The position numbers and the translations under genes are program-made. 44,649 nucleotides of DNA from Propionibacteriaceae bacterium (GTDB lineage Bacteria; Actinomycetota; Actinomycetes; Propionibacteriales; Propionibacteriaceae), in contig JAUNKV010000025.1 of NCBI GenBank assembly GCA_030532575.1, positions 1 through 44,649 on the forward strand. The letters are read 5' to 3'. Below the pieces are notes generated by a model. The model ran no database searches and was not told where the DNA came from. It worked only from the letters and a program-made list of their open reading frames with translations. This document shows, piece after piece, positions 8,426 through 17,914 of this stretch; within the stretch, counting starts at the first letter, position 1, and the number at the start of each line of letters is the position of its first letter.

Positions 8426-9145
8426 ATGGCTTCCTGGACCGACGGCGCGGCGTACGCCCCCATCACGCGACCAGACGGTTTCGCCGAGCCCTTGGCGGAG
8501 CCGCTGCCGCAGGCCGAGCCGACGCCTGCGGTCACCGCAGGGGCGGTGCCGCCGCCTGCGGGGTTCGCTCCCATGCCGCCTGCCCCTGCGCTGTCGGAGC
8601 TCGGGGTGCCGGTGCAGTTGAGCCGCAATCCGGGTCAGCCCTTCGAGGTGCGTTCCGCGCTGCTCACCCAGGCTCCCGGTTTCCTTGGCGCGCGCGACCC
8701 CAGGGTGCCGTTCCAGATCACCTCGACGCTTGGCGCCCCCGGTCCTGCGGCGCAGCCCCCGGACCCGGGCCAGTTGATCGTGGCCCCACCGTACGGTGCG
8801 CCGTCGGCCCCCTATGTCCCGTCGGCCCCTGCCCCGTTGCCCCCGGACCAGCTCCATGCGCAGCGTGGCCTCATCGTGATCGCAGGCTTCGCCTTCCTGT
8901 TGACGATGCTGGTGCCACAGGCCGCCCCCTACCTGTTCATCACGGCAGGGGTGTTGCTGCTGCGCATCTCCCGCGAGGGACAGCAGTTCGCGTGGGCGGC
9001 CTTCGGGATCGCGGCGCTGATCTGGTTGGCGGTCTTCGCCGGGGCGGCGACGCTCGCGGCCGATCTGGCGCGCTGGATCGGTGCCTGTTTCGGCATCACC
9101 TGCCTGGTGTGGGGACTCAGGCGTCGCCCGGGACGGCATCACTGA
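8426..9145 (+). CDS. Pro/Ala-rich N-terminus membrane protein, unknown function
   Basis: This 239-residue protein has two parts. Residues 1 to about 145 are very rich in Pro, Ala and Gly and probably disordered. Three hydrophobic segments lie at about 150-170, 172-190 and 195-225. The ATG at 8426 is chosen over an in-frame ATG at 8396 because GATACT at 8411-8416 would be a -10 element placing transcription start at or near the ATG (leaderless), and no Shine-Dalgarno sequence is visible. The last 29 bases overlap the end of the Nudix gene on the other strand. I do not recognise a family beyond generic actinobacterial Pro-rich membrane proteins. Confidence 0.7.
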   Translation: MASWTDGAAYAPITRPDGFAEPLAEPLPQAEPTPAVTAGAVPPPAGFAPMPPAPALSELGVPVQLSRNPGQPFEVRSALLTQAPGFLGARDPRVPFQITSTLGAPGPAAQPPDPGQLIVAPPYGAPSAPYVPSAPAPLPPDQLHAQRGLIVIAGFAFLLTMLVPQAAPYLFITAGVLLLRISREGQQFAWAAFGIAALIWLAVFAGAATLAADLARWIGACFGITCLVWGLRRRPGRHH

Positions 9146-9656
9146 CCTGTTGCCATTCCGCCCGGGTGAGGGGCACCGTCGACTCCTCACGGAGGGCGCA
9201 GCTCAGGGGCTGCGACGGTGTGGCCGCCAGCAGCTCCGGCAGGTGCCCGGGCCAGCAGTTGGCGGGCAGGGAGTCGTTGCGATGCCAGGCCGCGCCGCAC
9301 ATCCGCTGCTTCTCCCAGGGGGTCCAGCGGCTGAAGTCCGGGGTGAAACGTGGCACCTCGGCGCGGTGGAACACCTCGGCCTGGACCCTGATCCGGTCCG
9401 AGTAGCCGTGGACCACGATTCCGCTGCCCACCGGACCGATCAGTTGAGAAGCTTCGAGCTGCAGCCCCGTCTCCTCGAACACCTCACGGCAGGCCGCCTC
9501 GAGTGGAGATTCGCCGTCGTCGATGCCGCCGCCGGGGATCACCCACCAACTGGAGCCGGGAATCCCGGGGTCGGAGTCGTTGATGAGCAGTACCTCCGGT
9601 CCTGCCACGAGCATCACCCGCACACCGTGCCGGAACTTGATCGGCCTCACTGGCAC
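9117..9656 (-). CDS. Nudix hydrolase
   Basis: Nudix enzymes hydrolyse nucleoside diphosphates linked to another moiety, using Mg2+ held by the Nudix box. The box is complete here: GG near 43-44 opens it, and REVFEETGL near 58-66 supplies the metal-binding Glu pair. It is preceded by SSWWVIPGGG, a typical substrate-side strand. The protein has 179 residues. Its start overlaps the cutC stop by ten bases, so it is probably cotranscribed with cutC. Its end overlaps the convergent membrane protein gene by 29 bases. The substrate cannot be predicted from the sequence. Confidence 0.88.
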   Translation of the reverse strand: MPVRPIKFRHGVRVMLVAGPEVLLINDSDPGIPGSSWWVIPGGGIDDGESPLEAACREVFEETGLQLEASQLIGPVGSGIVVHGYSDRIRVQAEVFHRAEVPRFTPDFSRWTPWEKQRMCGAAWHRNDSLPANCWPGHLPELLAATPSQPLSCALREESTVPLTRAEWQQVSDAVPGDA

Positions 9657-10363
9657 GCTGTGCGCTCCCGTTCGTGGGCAACCTGTTCGTCGATGAGTTC
9701 CCGCCAGGTGCGCACCAGGTCCGCATCCACCCAGGCCTTGTAGCTGCCGCCGGGGCGGGCAGGGCTGCCAATGTGGAAGGCCCGCACCCCGGCGCGGACC
9801 AGCCAGGGCACGTGTTCGGGTTGCAGGCCACCCCCGGCCATGATGAGGGCCGCGACGCGGGGGGTGGCGCGGGCACGGCGCAGCAGGTCGTCCAGCCCGT
9901 GTTCGACGCCGCGGACGGAGCCAGCGGTGAGCACCTGGTCGAGGCGGGGCATCGTCAACAGGTCGGCCCAGGCCTCGTCGCTTTGAAGACAGTGGTCGAT
10001 GGCGCGGTGGAATGTCCAGGGCCAGTCCCCGCCGTCGAGCAGTTCGCCGCAGACCTCCAGGTCCACCCCGGCGTGGCCGTTGAGGAAACCGAACACCACC
10101 CCGTCGGCCCCCTCCCCCAGGTAGGCGGAGATCAGCCCCTTCAGCCGGGTGAGCTCTCCCCCATCGGTGCGGAACCCCTCCCGCAGGCGCAGCATGGGGC
10201 GAATCTGGATGGAGGTGGCCCGCCTGGCCTTGGCGACCATACGGGGCTCCGGCGAGAGGCCGTCGTGGTCCATGCTGCCCAGCAGCTCGATGCGGTCGGC
10301 CCCGCCCTCCTCCGCGCGACGGGCGTCGTCGGCGTGGAGCGCAATCACTTCCAGCAGGCTCAT
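9647..10363 (-). CDS. cutC: CutC family protein (copper homeostasis)
   Basis: This 238-residue TIM-barrel protein matches CutC from the first residues (LLEVIALHADDARRAEEGGA) through DRIELLG, IQIRPMLRLR, the FHRAIDH strand and the late ALIMAGGGL. CutC has been linked to copper tolerance, but its biochemical role is unsettled. The ATG at 10363 is preferred over upstream starts because homologous sequence begins exactly there; the upstream in-frame extension is low-complexity Arg-rich sequence. It overlaps the downstream Nudix gene by ten bases. No copper transporter or chaperone gene is close. Confidence 0.9.
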   Translation of the reverse strand: MSLLEVIALHADDARRAEEGGADRIELLGSMDHDGLSPEPRMVAKARRATSIQIRPMLRLREGFRTDGGELTRLKGLISAYLGEGADGVVFGFLNGHAGVDLEVCGELLDGGDWPWTFHRAIDHCLQSDEAWADLLTMPRLDQVLTAGSVRGVEHGLDDLLRRARATPRVAALIMAGGGLQPEHVPWLVRAGVRAFHIGSPARPGGSYKAWVDADLVRTWRELIDEQVAHERERTACQ

Positions 10364-10609
10364 GGCACCAGTGTGCCCCAAACAGTCACGCCCGGGATGA
10401 CCGTAGGCAATTAGAGGGTGCGCGAATAGGCGGAATCTACTGCGGTCGCCCTGGTGACCCCCTGGCTGCGTTGTCCTCCTCGAACGCACGATCCAGTGCG
10501 ATCTTCGTCGTTCGCCTTGCCAGGAGCCCACCATGACGATCCTCGTGACGACCCCTCCTATCCGCGCACCCTCTTAGCCGATGTCCATGTGACCGCTGAT
10601 GGTCGTCGT
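10364..10609. other. Gene-free stretch between cutC and fic
   Basis: I see no convincing gene here. A short minus-strand frame reading KIALDRAFEEDNAARG before its stop near 10437 looks protein-like for some 20 residues. It could be a decayed remnant, perhaps of an antitoxin, but it lacks a plausible start. Confidence 0.3.
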
Positions 10610-11389
10610 TCATCGACTCACGCCGGGTCCGTCGTTGCCTGGCCCACGACGACCCTGTCCCGGCCTGGGCACACCGGGGCGTGCCCTCGACGCACCTGAC
10701 GGGCTTGTCCGGGACTTTCGTACTGTCTCGGCAGCACTCATGGGAAACGCACGCTCTGCAGCACGCCACGCGGCGTCTCGTTCCTTTGGCGGGGTCACTT
10801 CACTGACGATCTGATCGAACATCTGGCGCAGTGGCCCGAAGTCCTGCTGCTCAGCTGCCGCTCGACTCGCCTGATCGTTGACCGCACCGTGCACGGTGCG
10901 CCAATCGAGCTGCCAACCAGCGTCGCGGGCGACACGGTTCCAGAACACTCGTTGCACTCTGCCGTTCCCCTCACGGAACGGGTGCACATAGTTGAACTGA
11001 TCGTAGTGATGCGCCAGACGCTCGATGAACTGCTCACGATTCATCCCCCGTAGCTCATCGTCGGCGCGCAGCTCCTCCGCACAGTACGCAGCTGCGCGTC
11101 CAATCATCGACACGGGAAGGAAGAACTGGGCTCCCTCCACGTTCTTGCGGATGTCGACCGTGCGCAACTCTCCAGCCCAGTCGTAGACGTCCTGGAACAG
11201 GTGACGGTGGATCGCGCGCAACTCGTTGAGATCGCTGGTCGGCGGCACCGGGTGTTCCATGAGTTGCACCAGGCGAGTGAACGAAAGATCGCCCTCCATC
11301 AGGTCGAGAGCCTGCTGTGTACGTGCGCCGACCTTGTTCCTCAGCAGTCCCGTCTCAGGGTCGAGATACGGGTCGACGAACTCAGTCAA
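10610..11389 (-). CDS. Fic domain protein, toxin of a VbhA/Fic-type pair
   Basis: Fic proteins transfer AMP (or another nucleotide part) to hydroxyls of target proteins such as DNA gyrase or topoisomerase IV. The catalytic motif HPFREGNGR is intact around residues 147-155, giving the His, the acidic metal ligand position and the Arg. Upstream lie the conserved IHRHLFQDVYDWAGELR strands. The start is uncertain. TTG at 11389 gives MTEFVDPYLDPETG and overlaps the antitoxin stop, suggesting translational coupling; GTG at 11410 is the alternative. The last 40 or so residues are Gly/Pro/Arg-rich and unlike the family, so the 3' end may have drifted or been replaced. Left unchecked it would probably inhibit growth. 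Confidence 0.88.
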   Translation of the reverse strand: MTEFVDPYLDPETGLLRNKVGARTQQALDLMEGDLSFTRLVQLMEHPVPPTSDLNELRAIHRHLFQDVYDWAGELRTVDIRKNVEGAQFFLPVSMIGRAAAYCAEELRADDELRGMNREQFIERLAHHYDQFNYVHPFREGNGRVQRVFWNRVARDAGWQLDWRTVHGAVNDQASRAAAEQQDFGPLRQMFDQIVSEVTPPKERDAAWRAAERAFPMSAAETVRKSRTSPSGASRARPGVPRPGQGRRGPGNDGPGVSR

Positions 11390-11579
11390 GGCCGTAGCGC
11401 GCCCGGGCACGGGCCACCAGCTCGTCGGAGTCGATGCGGCCAGCGATGTACTCCTGGGCATCCTCACGACAGGCCTGGCTCACTGACAGCCCTTCCATCT
11501 CATTGCTGTGGATCGCCTCGGCCACGTACCGCTCGCGCTCGGCTTCGGTCGTGGTGGTGGTCGCTGATTCGGTGGCCAC
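11382..11579 (-). CDS. VbhA-like antitoxin of the Fic toxin
   Basis: This 65-residue helical protein carries HSNEMEG, which fits the class I Fic inhibitor motif [S/T]xxxE[G/N] exactly. The Glu of this motif is known to push into the Fic ATP site and block catalysis. The C-terminus SDELVARARARYGL resembles that of VbhA. The GTG at 11579 is chosen because AGGAGGAG lies at ideal distance; longer frames read into non-protein-like sequence. It precedes the toxin and overlaps it by about eight bases, the usual antitoxin-first order. Confidence 0.88.
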   Translation of the reverse strand: MATESATTTTTEAERERYVAEAIHSNEMEGLSVSQACREDAQEYIAGRIDSDELVARARARYGLD

Positions 11580-11837
11580 GGGTGCTCCTCCTGCTCGGTA
11601 CCACGTCCATTCTAGAGAGTTCAGGAACAGGAGTTCGGGGCTCCAGGATCGCCCCCAGACCGACCTCTGCAATCCATTGTGGACCGTGAATCGTCTTGGA
11701 GTTCCTTGGCCAACCTTGAGCAGTCGAGCACGCAGAACGGCGATTCGTGCCCATGAGGAGGGGCTGGGGAGTTGGCAGCCAGCGGCGCTGTTCGCGCTTG
11801 TTCGCGCCTCATCGCACCCATCCCCAGCGGGTGCACA
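11580..11837. other. Intergenic region upstream of the VbhA/Fic pair
   Basis: No gene is seen. On the minus strand TAGAAT (11609-11614) could be the -10 of the antitoxin promoter, with no clear -35. CGGCGATTCGTGC at 11738-11750 matches one terminus of the 73-bp palindromic element perfectly. The other end is not recognisable, so this looks like a solo or decayed half copy. Confidence 0.4.
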
Positions 11838-11875
11838 GACGACGGGGCGGCCCCGGCTGGGACCGCCCCGTCGTC
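11838..11875 (-). terminator. Terminator hairpin after groEL
   Basis: A perfect 13-bp stem (GACGACGGGGCGG with CCGCCCCGTCGTC) surrounds a 12-base loop, 14 bases beyond the groEL stop. It lacks a clear U tract, as is common in high-GC Actinobacteria. Confidence 0.75.
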
Positions 11876-11889
11876 AAGGGTTCAGCGGA

Positions 11890-13694
<1,805 letters not shown>

Positions 13695-13716
13695 CACATG
13701 GCACCTCCGGAGGACA

Positions 13717-13734
13717 TGCACACTTTTCTGTACA
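13717..13734 (+). promoter_or_regulatory. YefM-type operator (TGTACA core plus TGCACA)
   Basis: CTGTACAG at 13728-13735 contains the TGTACA core recognised by YefM-YoeB complexes. A near copy, TGCACA, lies at 13717-13722, exactly 12 bases away. As I recall, the paired palindromes of the E. coli operator are also 12 bp apart. The site lies 15 bases before the yefM start, which suits autorepression. Confidence 0.6.
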
Positions 13735-13748
13735 GCAGGAGGTGCAGG

Positions 13749-14006
13749 ATGACAACCATGACCTGCACGGAATCCCGAGCCAGGTACGCAGAGGTGCTCG
13801 ACGCCGTGGTGGACGACCGCGAGGAGATCGTCATCACACGCTCCAATCACGACCCGGTGGTGATCGTCTCCCTGGCCGAGTACGAATCACTCCGCGAAAC
13901 TGCCATGCTGCTCCGCTCCCCCGCGAACGCACGCCGCTTGCTGGATGCGGTGGAGCGGCTGGAGTCCGGCGGTGGCACGGTGCACGACCTGCTCGAGGAC
14001 GACTGA
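13749..14006 (+). CDS. yefM: Antitoxin YefM (Phd/YefM family)
   Basis: YefM binds and neutralises YoeB and represses its own operon. The 85-residue protein has the Phd/YefM N-terminal DNA-binding fold. ESRARYAEVLDAVVDD lies near 6-21, ITRSNHDPVVIVSLAEYESLRET follows, and the C-terminal helix ending VHDLLEDD is the toxin-wrapping part. The ATG at 13749 has AGGAGG six bases upstream. It is followed by yoeB with one base between stop and start, so the pair is translationally coupled. A TGTACA-type operator lies just upstream. Confidence 0.92.
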   Translation: MTTMTCTESRARYAEVLDAVVDDREEIVITRSNHDPVVIVSLAEYESLRETAMLLRSPANARRLLDAVERLESGGGTVHDLLEDD

Positions 14007-14007
14007 G

Positions 14008-14265
14008 ATGGACCTCGCTTGGGACGACACCGCGTGGGAGGACTACCTCTGGTGGCAGGCGCAGGATCGCCGCGTCCTGAAGCGGATCAACCAGCTGGTG
14101 CGAGACATCCAGCGCAACGGCAACGAAGGCATCGGCACACCCGAGGCGCTGCGTCACGGACTGACTGGCCACTGGTCCCGTCGGATCACCGACGAGCACC
14201 GGCTCGTGTACCGGATCGAAGCCGACCATGTGAGAATCGCCGCCTGCCGTTACCACTACGGCTGA
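14008..14265 (+). CDS. yoeB: Toxin YoeB (RelE-fold mRNA interferase)
   Basis: YoeB enters the ribosomal A site and cuts mRNA, stopping translation. The 85-residue protein shows every family landmark: a Trp-rich start (LAWDDTAWEDYLWW), a helix with RRVLKRINQLVRDI, the PEALRHGLTGHWSRRI strand containing the catalytic Glu and Arg, ITDEHRLVYRI, and the C-terminal CRYHYG with the essential His-Tyr. It immediately follows yefM. Nothing suggests inactivation, so it should be an active toxin held by its antitoxin. Confidence 0.95.
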   Translation: MDLAWDDTAWEDYLWWQAQDRRVLKRINQLVRDIQRNGNEGIGTPEALRHGLTGHWSRRITDEHRLVYRIEADHVRIAACRYHYG

Positions 14266-14289
14266 GCAGCCGAGCAGTACCATCCGAGC

Positions 14290-14634
14290 ATGACGAAGCG
14301 GCAGGCCCCGGCTGAGAAGAAGGCTCTCGACCGCAGACGGCGGATCGACTCGTGGGGCGAGAACCAGAAGTCGTCGCGCCGCAACATCCCGTTGAGGCGA
14401 CGGCGACTCGAGAAGGCCCATCGTCGACGGGTCAGCGCTGAGCTACGGCTGGGGGTCGACGCCGAGCCGGGCGCGATCCGTCGCGAGGCGATGCACAAGT
14501 GGGCCGGGGAGACCCTGGCGGATGCGATCGATCGAAAGCTGGAGCGTCGCGCCCGGGACGCCGACCAACCGCGCCGGAGCGTTTCCGCCCGGGCCAGGCG
14601 GGCCGCCCGACGTCACCACCGCTCCCGGCACTGA
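14290..14634 (+). CDS. Small Arg-rich basic protein, unknown function
   Basis: This 114-residue protein is extremely basic, with clusters such as LDRRRRID, LRRRRLEKAHRRR and ARRAARRHHRSRH at the end. The middle (MHKWAGETLADAIDRKLERRA) looks helical. No family is recognised. The charge suggests binding to nucleic acid or ribosome, but that is only inference. It starts 24 bases after yoeB and ends 12 bases before the next gene, so it may be transcribed with them. High Arg content is common in shadow frames of GC-rich DNA, hence moderate confidence. Confidence 0.5.
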   Translation: MTKRQAPAEKKALDRRRRIDSWGENQKSSRRNIPLRRRRLEKAHRRRVSAELRLGVDAEPGAIRREAMHKWAGETLADAIDRKLERRARDADQPRRSVSARARRAARRHHRSRH

Positions 14635-14646
14635 GAGGAACCACCC

Positions 14647-15138
14647 ATGATCTGGCTGCGCAACCTGGCCAACCTGGCCAACCTCAGCACCCAGCTGGGC
14701 CTGGTGCTCGCCGTCGCCTTCCGGGGGCGGCTGCGCGTGCATGGCGGCCTGATCTGGGCCGAGCACGCCCACGTGCCGCTGCCCGCCGGGGCGATCACCG
14801 TCGGCTCGGTGGTGCTCATCCCGCGCCAGGGCCTGGACGATCTCATGGCCTGGAACCCCGCGGTGGTGGGCCACGAGTCGGAGCACGCCTGGCAGTACAC
14901 CTACTGCCTGGGCCTGCCGTTCATCCCCGCCTACCTGGCGACGATGGCCTGGTCGTGGCTGCGCACCGGCGACCGGGCAGCGGCGAACCACTTCGAGGTA
15001 CAGGCCGGGCTGGTGGAGGGCGGCTACCGGGAGCTCCCGAAACGCCCACTTCGCGACGGGCTGCGGGAGCTGCGACGGCTCATCAGCCGGGCAGCCGGAC
15101 GAGCACGTGACTCATCCCGGTCAGCTCCTCGTCGATGA
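14647..15138 (+). CDS. Putative membrane-associated protein with HExxH motif
   Basis: This 163-residue protein contains HESEHAWQYTYCLG at about 78-91, a canonical HExxH zinc-binding pattern. It is followed by a hydrophobic stretch (LPFIPAYLATMAWSWL) and, about 30 residues later, NHFEVQAGL, whose Glu could be a third ligand. The layout resembles minimal DUF4157-like metalloprotease relatives. Protease activity is not shown. The ATG has AGGAA upstream at proper distance. The last 56 bases overlap the convergent macro-domain gene, so the Arg/Ser-rich tail is probably not functionally important. Confidence 0.65.
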   Translation: MIWLRNLANLANLSTQLGLVLAVAFRGRLRVHGGLIWAEHAHVPLPAGAITVGSVVLIPRQGLDDLMAWNPAVVGHESEHAWQYTYCLGLPFIPAYLATMAWSWLRTGDRAAANHFEVQAGLVEGGYRELPKRPLRDGLRELRRLISRAAGRARDSSRSAPRR

Positions 15139-15538
15139 TCACCTGAATCCGACCCCAGTCACCCCCGGCGAGCCCCGCCCCGATCAGCGGATACCCGACC
15201 CTGGCGTCGGGGAAGTCCCGCGCCACGGCCCGGAAGACCGCCCGCACGGCGTCGTAGTCCACCTTCGGCCCTGCGCCCCGGTGGGTGAACTGCGTGTAGG
15301 CGTTGACGACGGTGAAGCTCACGCCGTCGCGCTCCACTAGGGCGCTGGAATAGGTACCGAGTTTCCCCCGGTCGCCTCGCTCGGTGGTCTGATCGGCCTG
15401 CCAGGCCTCCGGGAAGCGCTGCTTGATGGCCTTGGCGATGCCCGCCCCCATCGTCACGAAACAGTTGCAGCCGTGGACGATGACGTCGAACTCCCCAGCC
15501 AGGGCGAGCTCGATCAGGTCTCCGGTGATGATCCTCAT
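15083..15538 (-). CDS. Macro domain protein (ADP-ribose-1''-phosphate phosphatase-like)
   Basis: Macro domains bind ADP-ribose and related metabolites. Some, such as yeast Poa1p, remove the phosphate of ADP-ribose-1''-phosphate, and others reverse ADP-ribosylation. The 151-residue protein is a single domain. It has MRIITGDLIELA at the start, VIVHGCNCFVTMGAGIAKAIKQRFPEA (the Asn/Gly ligand loop) at about 20-46, and VGYPLIGAGLAGGDWGRI near 115-132, the second phosphate loop. The ATG at 15538 is fixed by homology. It overlaps its convergent neighbour by 56 bases. No ADP-ribosyltransferase partner is adjacent, so a DarTG-type toxin-antitoxin system is not supported. Confidence 0.88.
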   Translation of the reverse strand: MRIITGDLIELALAGEFDVIVHGCNCFVTMGAGIAKAIKQRFPEAWQADQTTERGDRGKLGTYSSALVERDGVSFTVVNAYTQFTHRGAGPKVDYDAVRAVFRAVARDFPDARVGYPLIGAGLAGGDWGRIQVIIDEELTGMSHVLVRLPG

Positions 15539-15555
15539 GTCGTCTTGGAGGGCAC

Positions 15556-15822
15556 TCAGCCCTGGAGGCGACGGGCTGAGCGCGCAGCCTGACGCTGGGA
15601 GCGAACCCGGCGCAGCCTTTTCACCAGCAGCGGCTTGTGCTCCAGCGCGGCGGGGTCGTCGAGGAGTTCGTTGAGGCGCTGGTAGTAGCGGGTGGCAGAA
15701 CACCCGAACCGCTCCATGATGGCCTGGTCCTTCGGCACGTCGAGGGTGAACCAGCGCTCCTCGAAGTCCAGCATCGCGGCGTCACGTTCACTCAGGCTGG
15801 CTTGGATGGTGGCCTCGGTCAT
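15556..15822 (-). CDS. DUF3263 family protein
   Basis: This 88-residue protein matches an actinobacterial small-protein family that I recognise from LSERDAAMLDFEERWF, then FGCSATRYYQRLNELLDDP and a basic C-terminus (LRRVRSQRQAARSARR). The middle resembles a helix-turn-helix, so it may bind DNA. Function is unknown. It lies 17 bases upstream of the macro-domain gene on the same strand, so the two are probably cotranscribed. Confidence 0.85.
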   Translation of the reverse strand: MTEATIQASLSERDAAMLDFEERWFTLDVPKDQAIMERFGCSATRYYQRLNELLDDPAALEHKPLLVKRLRRVRSQRQAARSARRLQG

Positions 15823-15963
15823 ACCCGAAAGCCTACGCCACGACGCACCTGAATCACATCCGTGTCATTCCCGCGCCCCCTCCGCTGTCCTCCATTCGGT
15901 GGCCAGCTTGAGAAGCACCCCCACACCCGGTTCACTTGACGGCAAAACCATTGGGAGGAAGCG

Positions 15964-17142
15964 ATGCTTGAGCTGAGCGGAGTGCGCCAGAGCTACGCCT
16001 GGGGTACCACCGACGGGATCGCACACCTGCTGGGTCAGGAGAGCGACGGCGCCCCCTGGGCGGAGCAGTGGTTCGGGGCGCATCCGTTCGGGGACTCCCC
16101 CACCCCCGACGGCGACACCCTGACCGGGCACCTGGCCCGGCGACCGGATCACCTGGGCACGGCCTGCATCGACGCCTTCGGCGTGCGGCTGCCCTTCCTC
16201 ATCAAGCTGCTCTCGGCAGCGACCCCGCTCAGCCTGCAGGCCCACCCGTCGCGTGAGCAGGCCCGACAGGGTCACGCCCGCGAGTCGCTGCTGGGGGTGC
16301 CCCTGTCCGCCGCCGAGCGTTCCTTCAAGGACGACTGGCCCAAGCCTGAGACCATCGTCGCCCTGACCCCCTTCGAGGCACTGGTCGGATTCCGTGACCC
16401 ACACCGCACCGCCGACCTGTTCGAGGCGCTGGGGGTGGGCGAGGCCCTGGCCTCGGTGATCGGGCCGCTGCGGGACCGGGAGGGCTCCCCCGCCCTGCAG
16501 GAGGTGTTCCTGGACGTGCTGAGCCTCGGCGAGCGCCAGCATCTGGTCAACGAGGTGCTGGCGGCGGCGGTGAAGAAACTCGACGCCCCCGGCGAGCTCG
16601 GGGTCTTCGCCCGCACCGCCGTCGAGATCGACGAGTCGCACCCCTCCGATCCCGGCATCCTCGCCGCGCTGCTGCTCAACCACTTCTCGCTGGAGCCGGG
16701 GCAGTCGTTGACGCTCTCGCCGGGGATCATGCACAGCTATCTGCGGGGCACCTGCGTGGAGGTGATGGCCAACTCCGACAACGTGCTGCGCGGCGGCCTG
16801 ACCACGAAGCACATCGATGTGGACGGCCTGCTGCAGGTGGTGAACTTCGAGTCCGTGCCGATCACCGTCGACACCCCCCACGGTTCCGACGGCACCTACG
16901 TGTTCCCGTCGCGGTTCGATGAGTTCGAGCTGTGGCTGCAGCAGCCGACCTCCCTCCATGAGCTGCAGGTGCCGCGCGACGACTCGGCCAGGATCGCGCT
17001 GGTGACCTCCGGGGAGTTCCAGCTGCGCACCGAGCGGCAGAGCGTGACGCTGCGGCCCGGCCACGCGGTGTTCATCCCCGCCCACGAGGTGGTCGGGGCC
17101 TCGGGTCACGGACAGATGTTCGTCGCGGCCTCGGGGGTGTGA
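15964..17142 (+). CDS. manA: Mannose-6-phosphate isomerase, type I
   Basis: ManA interconverts fructose-6-phosphate and mannose-6-phosphate in the cytoplasm, supplying mannose for mannosylated lipids and glycoproteins or allowing mannose use. The 392-residue cupin protein begins YAWGTTDGIAHLLG after a short lead. It contains SLQAHPS (zinc ligands Gln and His, near 93-99) and the signature EVMANSDNVLRGGLT, followed by KHID, at about 261-278. The ATG at 15964 follows GGGAGG at six bases. It is a single-gene unit followed by tRNA-Thr. Confidence 0.94.
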   Translation: MLELSGVRQSYAWGTTDGIAHLLGQESDGAPWAEQWFGAHPFGDSPTPDGDTLTGHLARRPDHLGTACIDAFGVRLPFLIKLLSAATPLSLQAHPSREQARQGHARESLLGVPLSAAERSFKDDWPKPETIVALTPFEALVGFRDPHRTADLFEALGVGEALASVIGPLRDREGSPALQEVFLDVLSLGERQHLVNEVLAAAVKKLDAPGELGVFARTAVEIDESHPSDPGILAALLLNHFSLEPGQSLTLSPGIMHSYLRGTCVEVMANSDNVLRGGLTTKHIDVDGLLQVVNFESVPITVDTPHGSDGTYVFPSRFDEFELWLQQPTSLHELQVPRDDSARIALVTSGEFQLRTERQSVTLRPGHAVFIPAHEVVGASGHGQMFVAASGV

Positions 17143-17181
17143 CTTGTTCCCCTCCGGTTGCGAGGGCACAATGTAGCGACT

Positions 17182-17254
17182 GCCTCCGTAGCTCAGCGGC
17201 CAGAGCGCTCGCCTTGTAAGCGAGTGGTCGAGGGTTCGACTCCCTCCGGGGGCT
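17182..17254 (+). tRNA. tRNA-Thr (anticodon TGT)
   Basis: A complete cloverleaf can be folded by eye. The acceptor stem is GCCTCCG with CGGGGGC (one T-G pair) and the D stem is GCTC/GAGC. The anticodon stem CTCGC/GCGAG encloses loop CTTGTAA, so the anticodon is TGT. The T arm is GAGGG-TTCGACT-CCCTC. The discriminator base is T and no CCA is encoded. It decodes ACA and probably ACG. Confidence 0.95.
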
Positions 17255-17290
17255 CGACAGGAACCGGGTGTCGCGGCACAATGACGGACC

Positions 17291-17914
17291 ATGACGCCTG
17301 AGCCGAGCCAGTGGGCCCGCATGATCGCGGCCGATCCCGACCACTCCCACCGCTACATCCAGCGCTTCAAGAACATGGAGGCCGCCGGTCACGACCTCTA
17401 CGGCGAGGCCCGGCTGATCGACGCGATGGCGGGGCGCGGGGCGCGCATCCTGGATGCGGGGTGCGGGCCGGGCAGGCACTGCGGTTGGTTGAGTGAGCGT
17501 GGCCATCAGGTGGTGGGGGTGGACCTCGACCCGGTGCTGATCGACGCCGCCCGGCAGGATCATCCCGGCCCCACCTACGTGGTGAGCGACCTGGCGGAGC
17601 TGGATCTGGCTGCCCACGGCGTCGAGGCGGGTTTCGACCTCATCTTCAGCGCGGGCAACGTGATGGGTTTCCTCGCCCCCTCGACCCGCATCGAGGTGCT
17701 GCGCCGCCTGGCCGCGCACCTGGCCGACGACGGCCGCGTCGTGATCGGTTTCGGGGCTGGGCGCGGCTACGACTTCACCGAGTTCATGGGCGACGCCGAG
17801 ACCGCCGGTCTCGTGGCGCAGCAGGCGTACTCCACCTGGGATCTCCGCCCGTTCCAGCCGGACAGCTCCTTCCTGGTGGCGGTGTTCGGGCTCTCTCAGG
17901 CTGCGGCGGCGTAG
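17291..17914 (+). CDS. Class I SAM-dependent methyltransferase
   Basis: This 207-residue protein has a Rossmann methyltransferase fold. Motif I is ILDAGCGPGRH near 53-63. The acidic end of strand 2 is VVGVDLDPVLID near 76-87, strand 4 is FDLIFSAGNVMGFL near 118-131, and strand 5 is DGRVVIGFGAGRGYDF. The substrate is unknown; a small molecule is likely since no extra RNA- or DNA-binding domain is present. The last 19 bases overlap the convergent gene on the other strand. Confidence 0.85.
   Translation: MTPEPSQWARMIAADPDHSHRYIQRFKNMEAAGHDLYGEARLIDAMAGRGARILDAGCGPGRHCGWLSERGHQVVGVDLDPVLIDAARQDHPGPTYVVSDLAELDLAAHGVEAGFDLIFSAGNVMGFLAPSTRIEVLRRLAAHLADDGRVVIGFGAGRGYDFTEFMGDAETAGLVAQQAYSTWDLRPFQPDSSFLVAVFGLSQAAAA

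Noticed and set aside
10437-10609. Small antitoxin-like gene downstream of fic
   Set aside because: Only about 20 residues look protein-like and no start with a ribosome-binding site is found.
15083-15538. DarG-type antitoxin of a DarTG system
   Set aside because: No DarT-like ADP-ribosyltransferase gene is adjacent, and the domain looks closer to Poa1p-type phosphatases.
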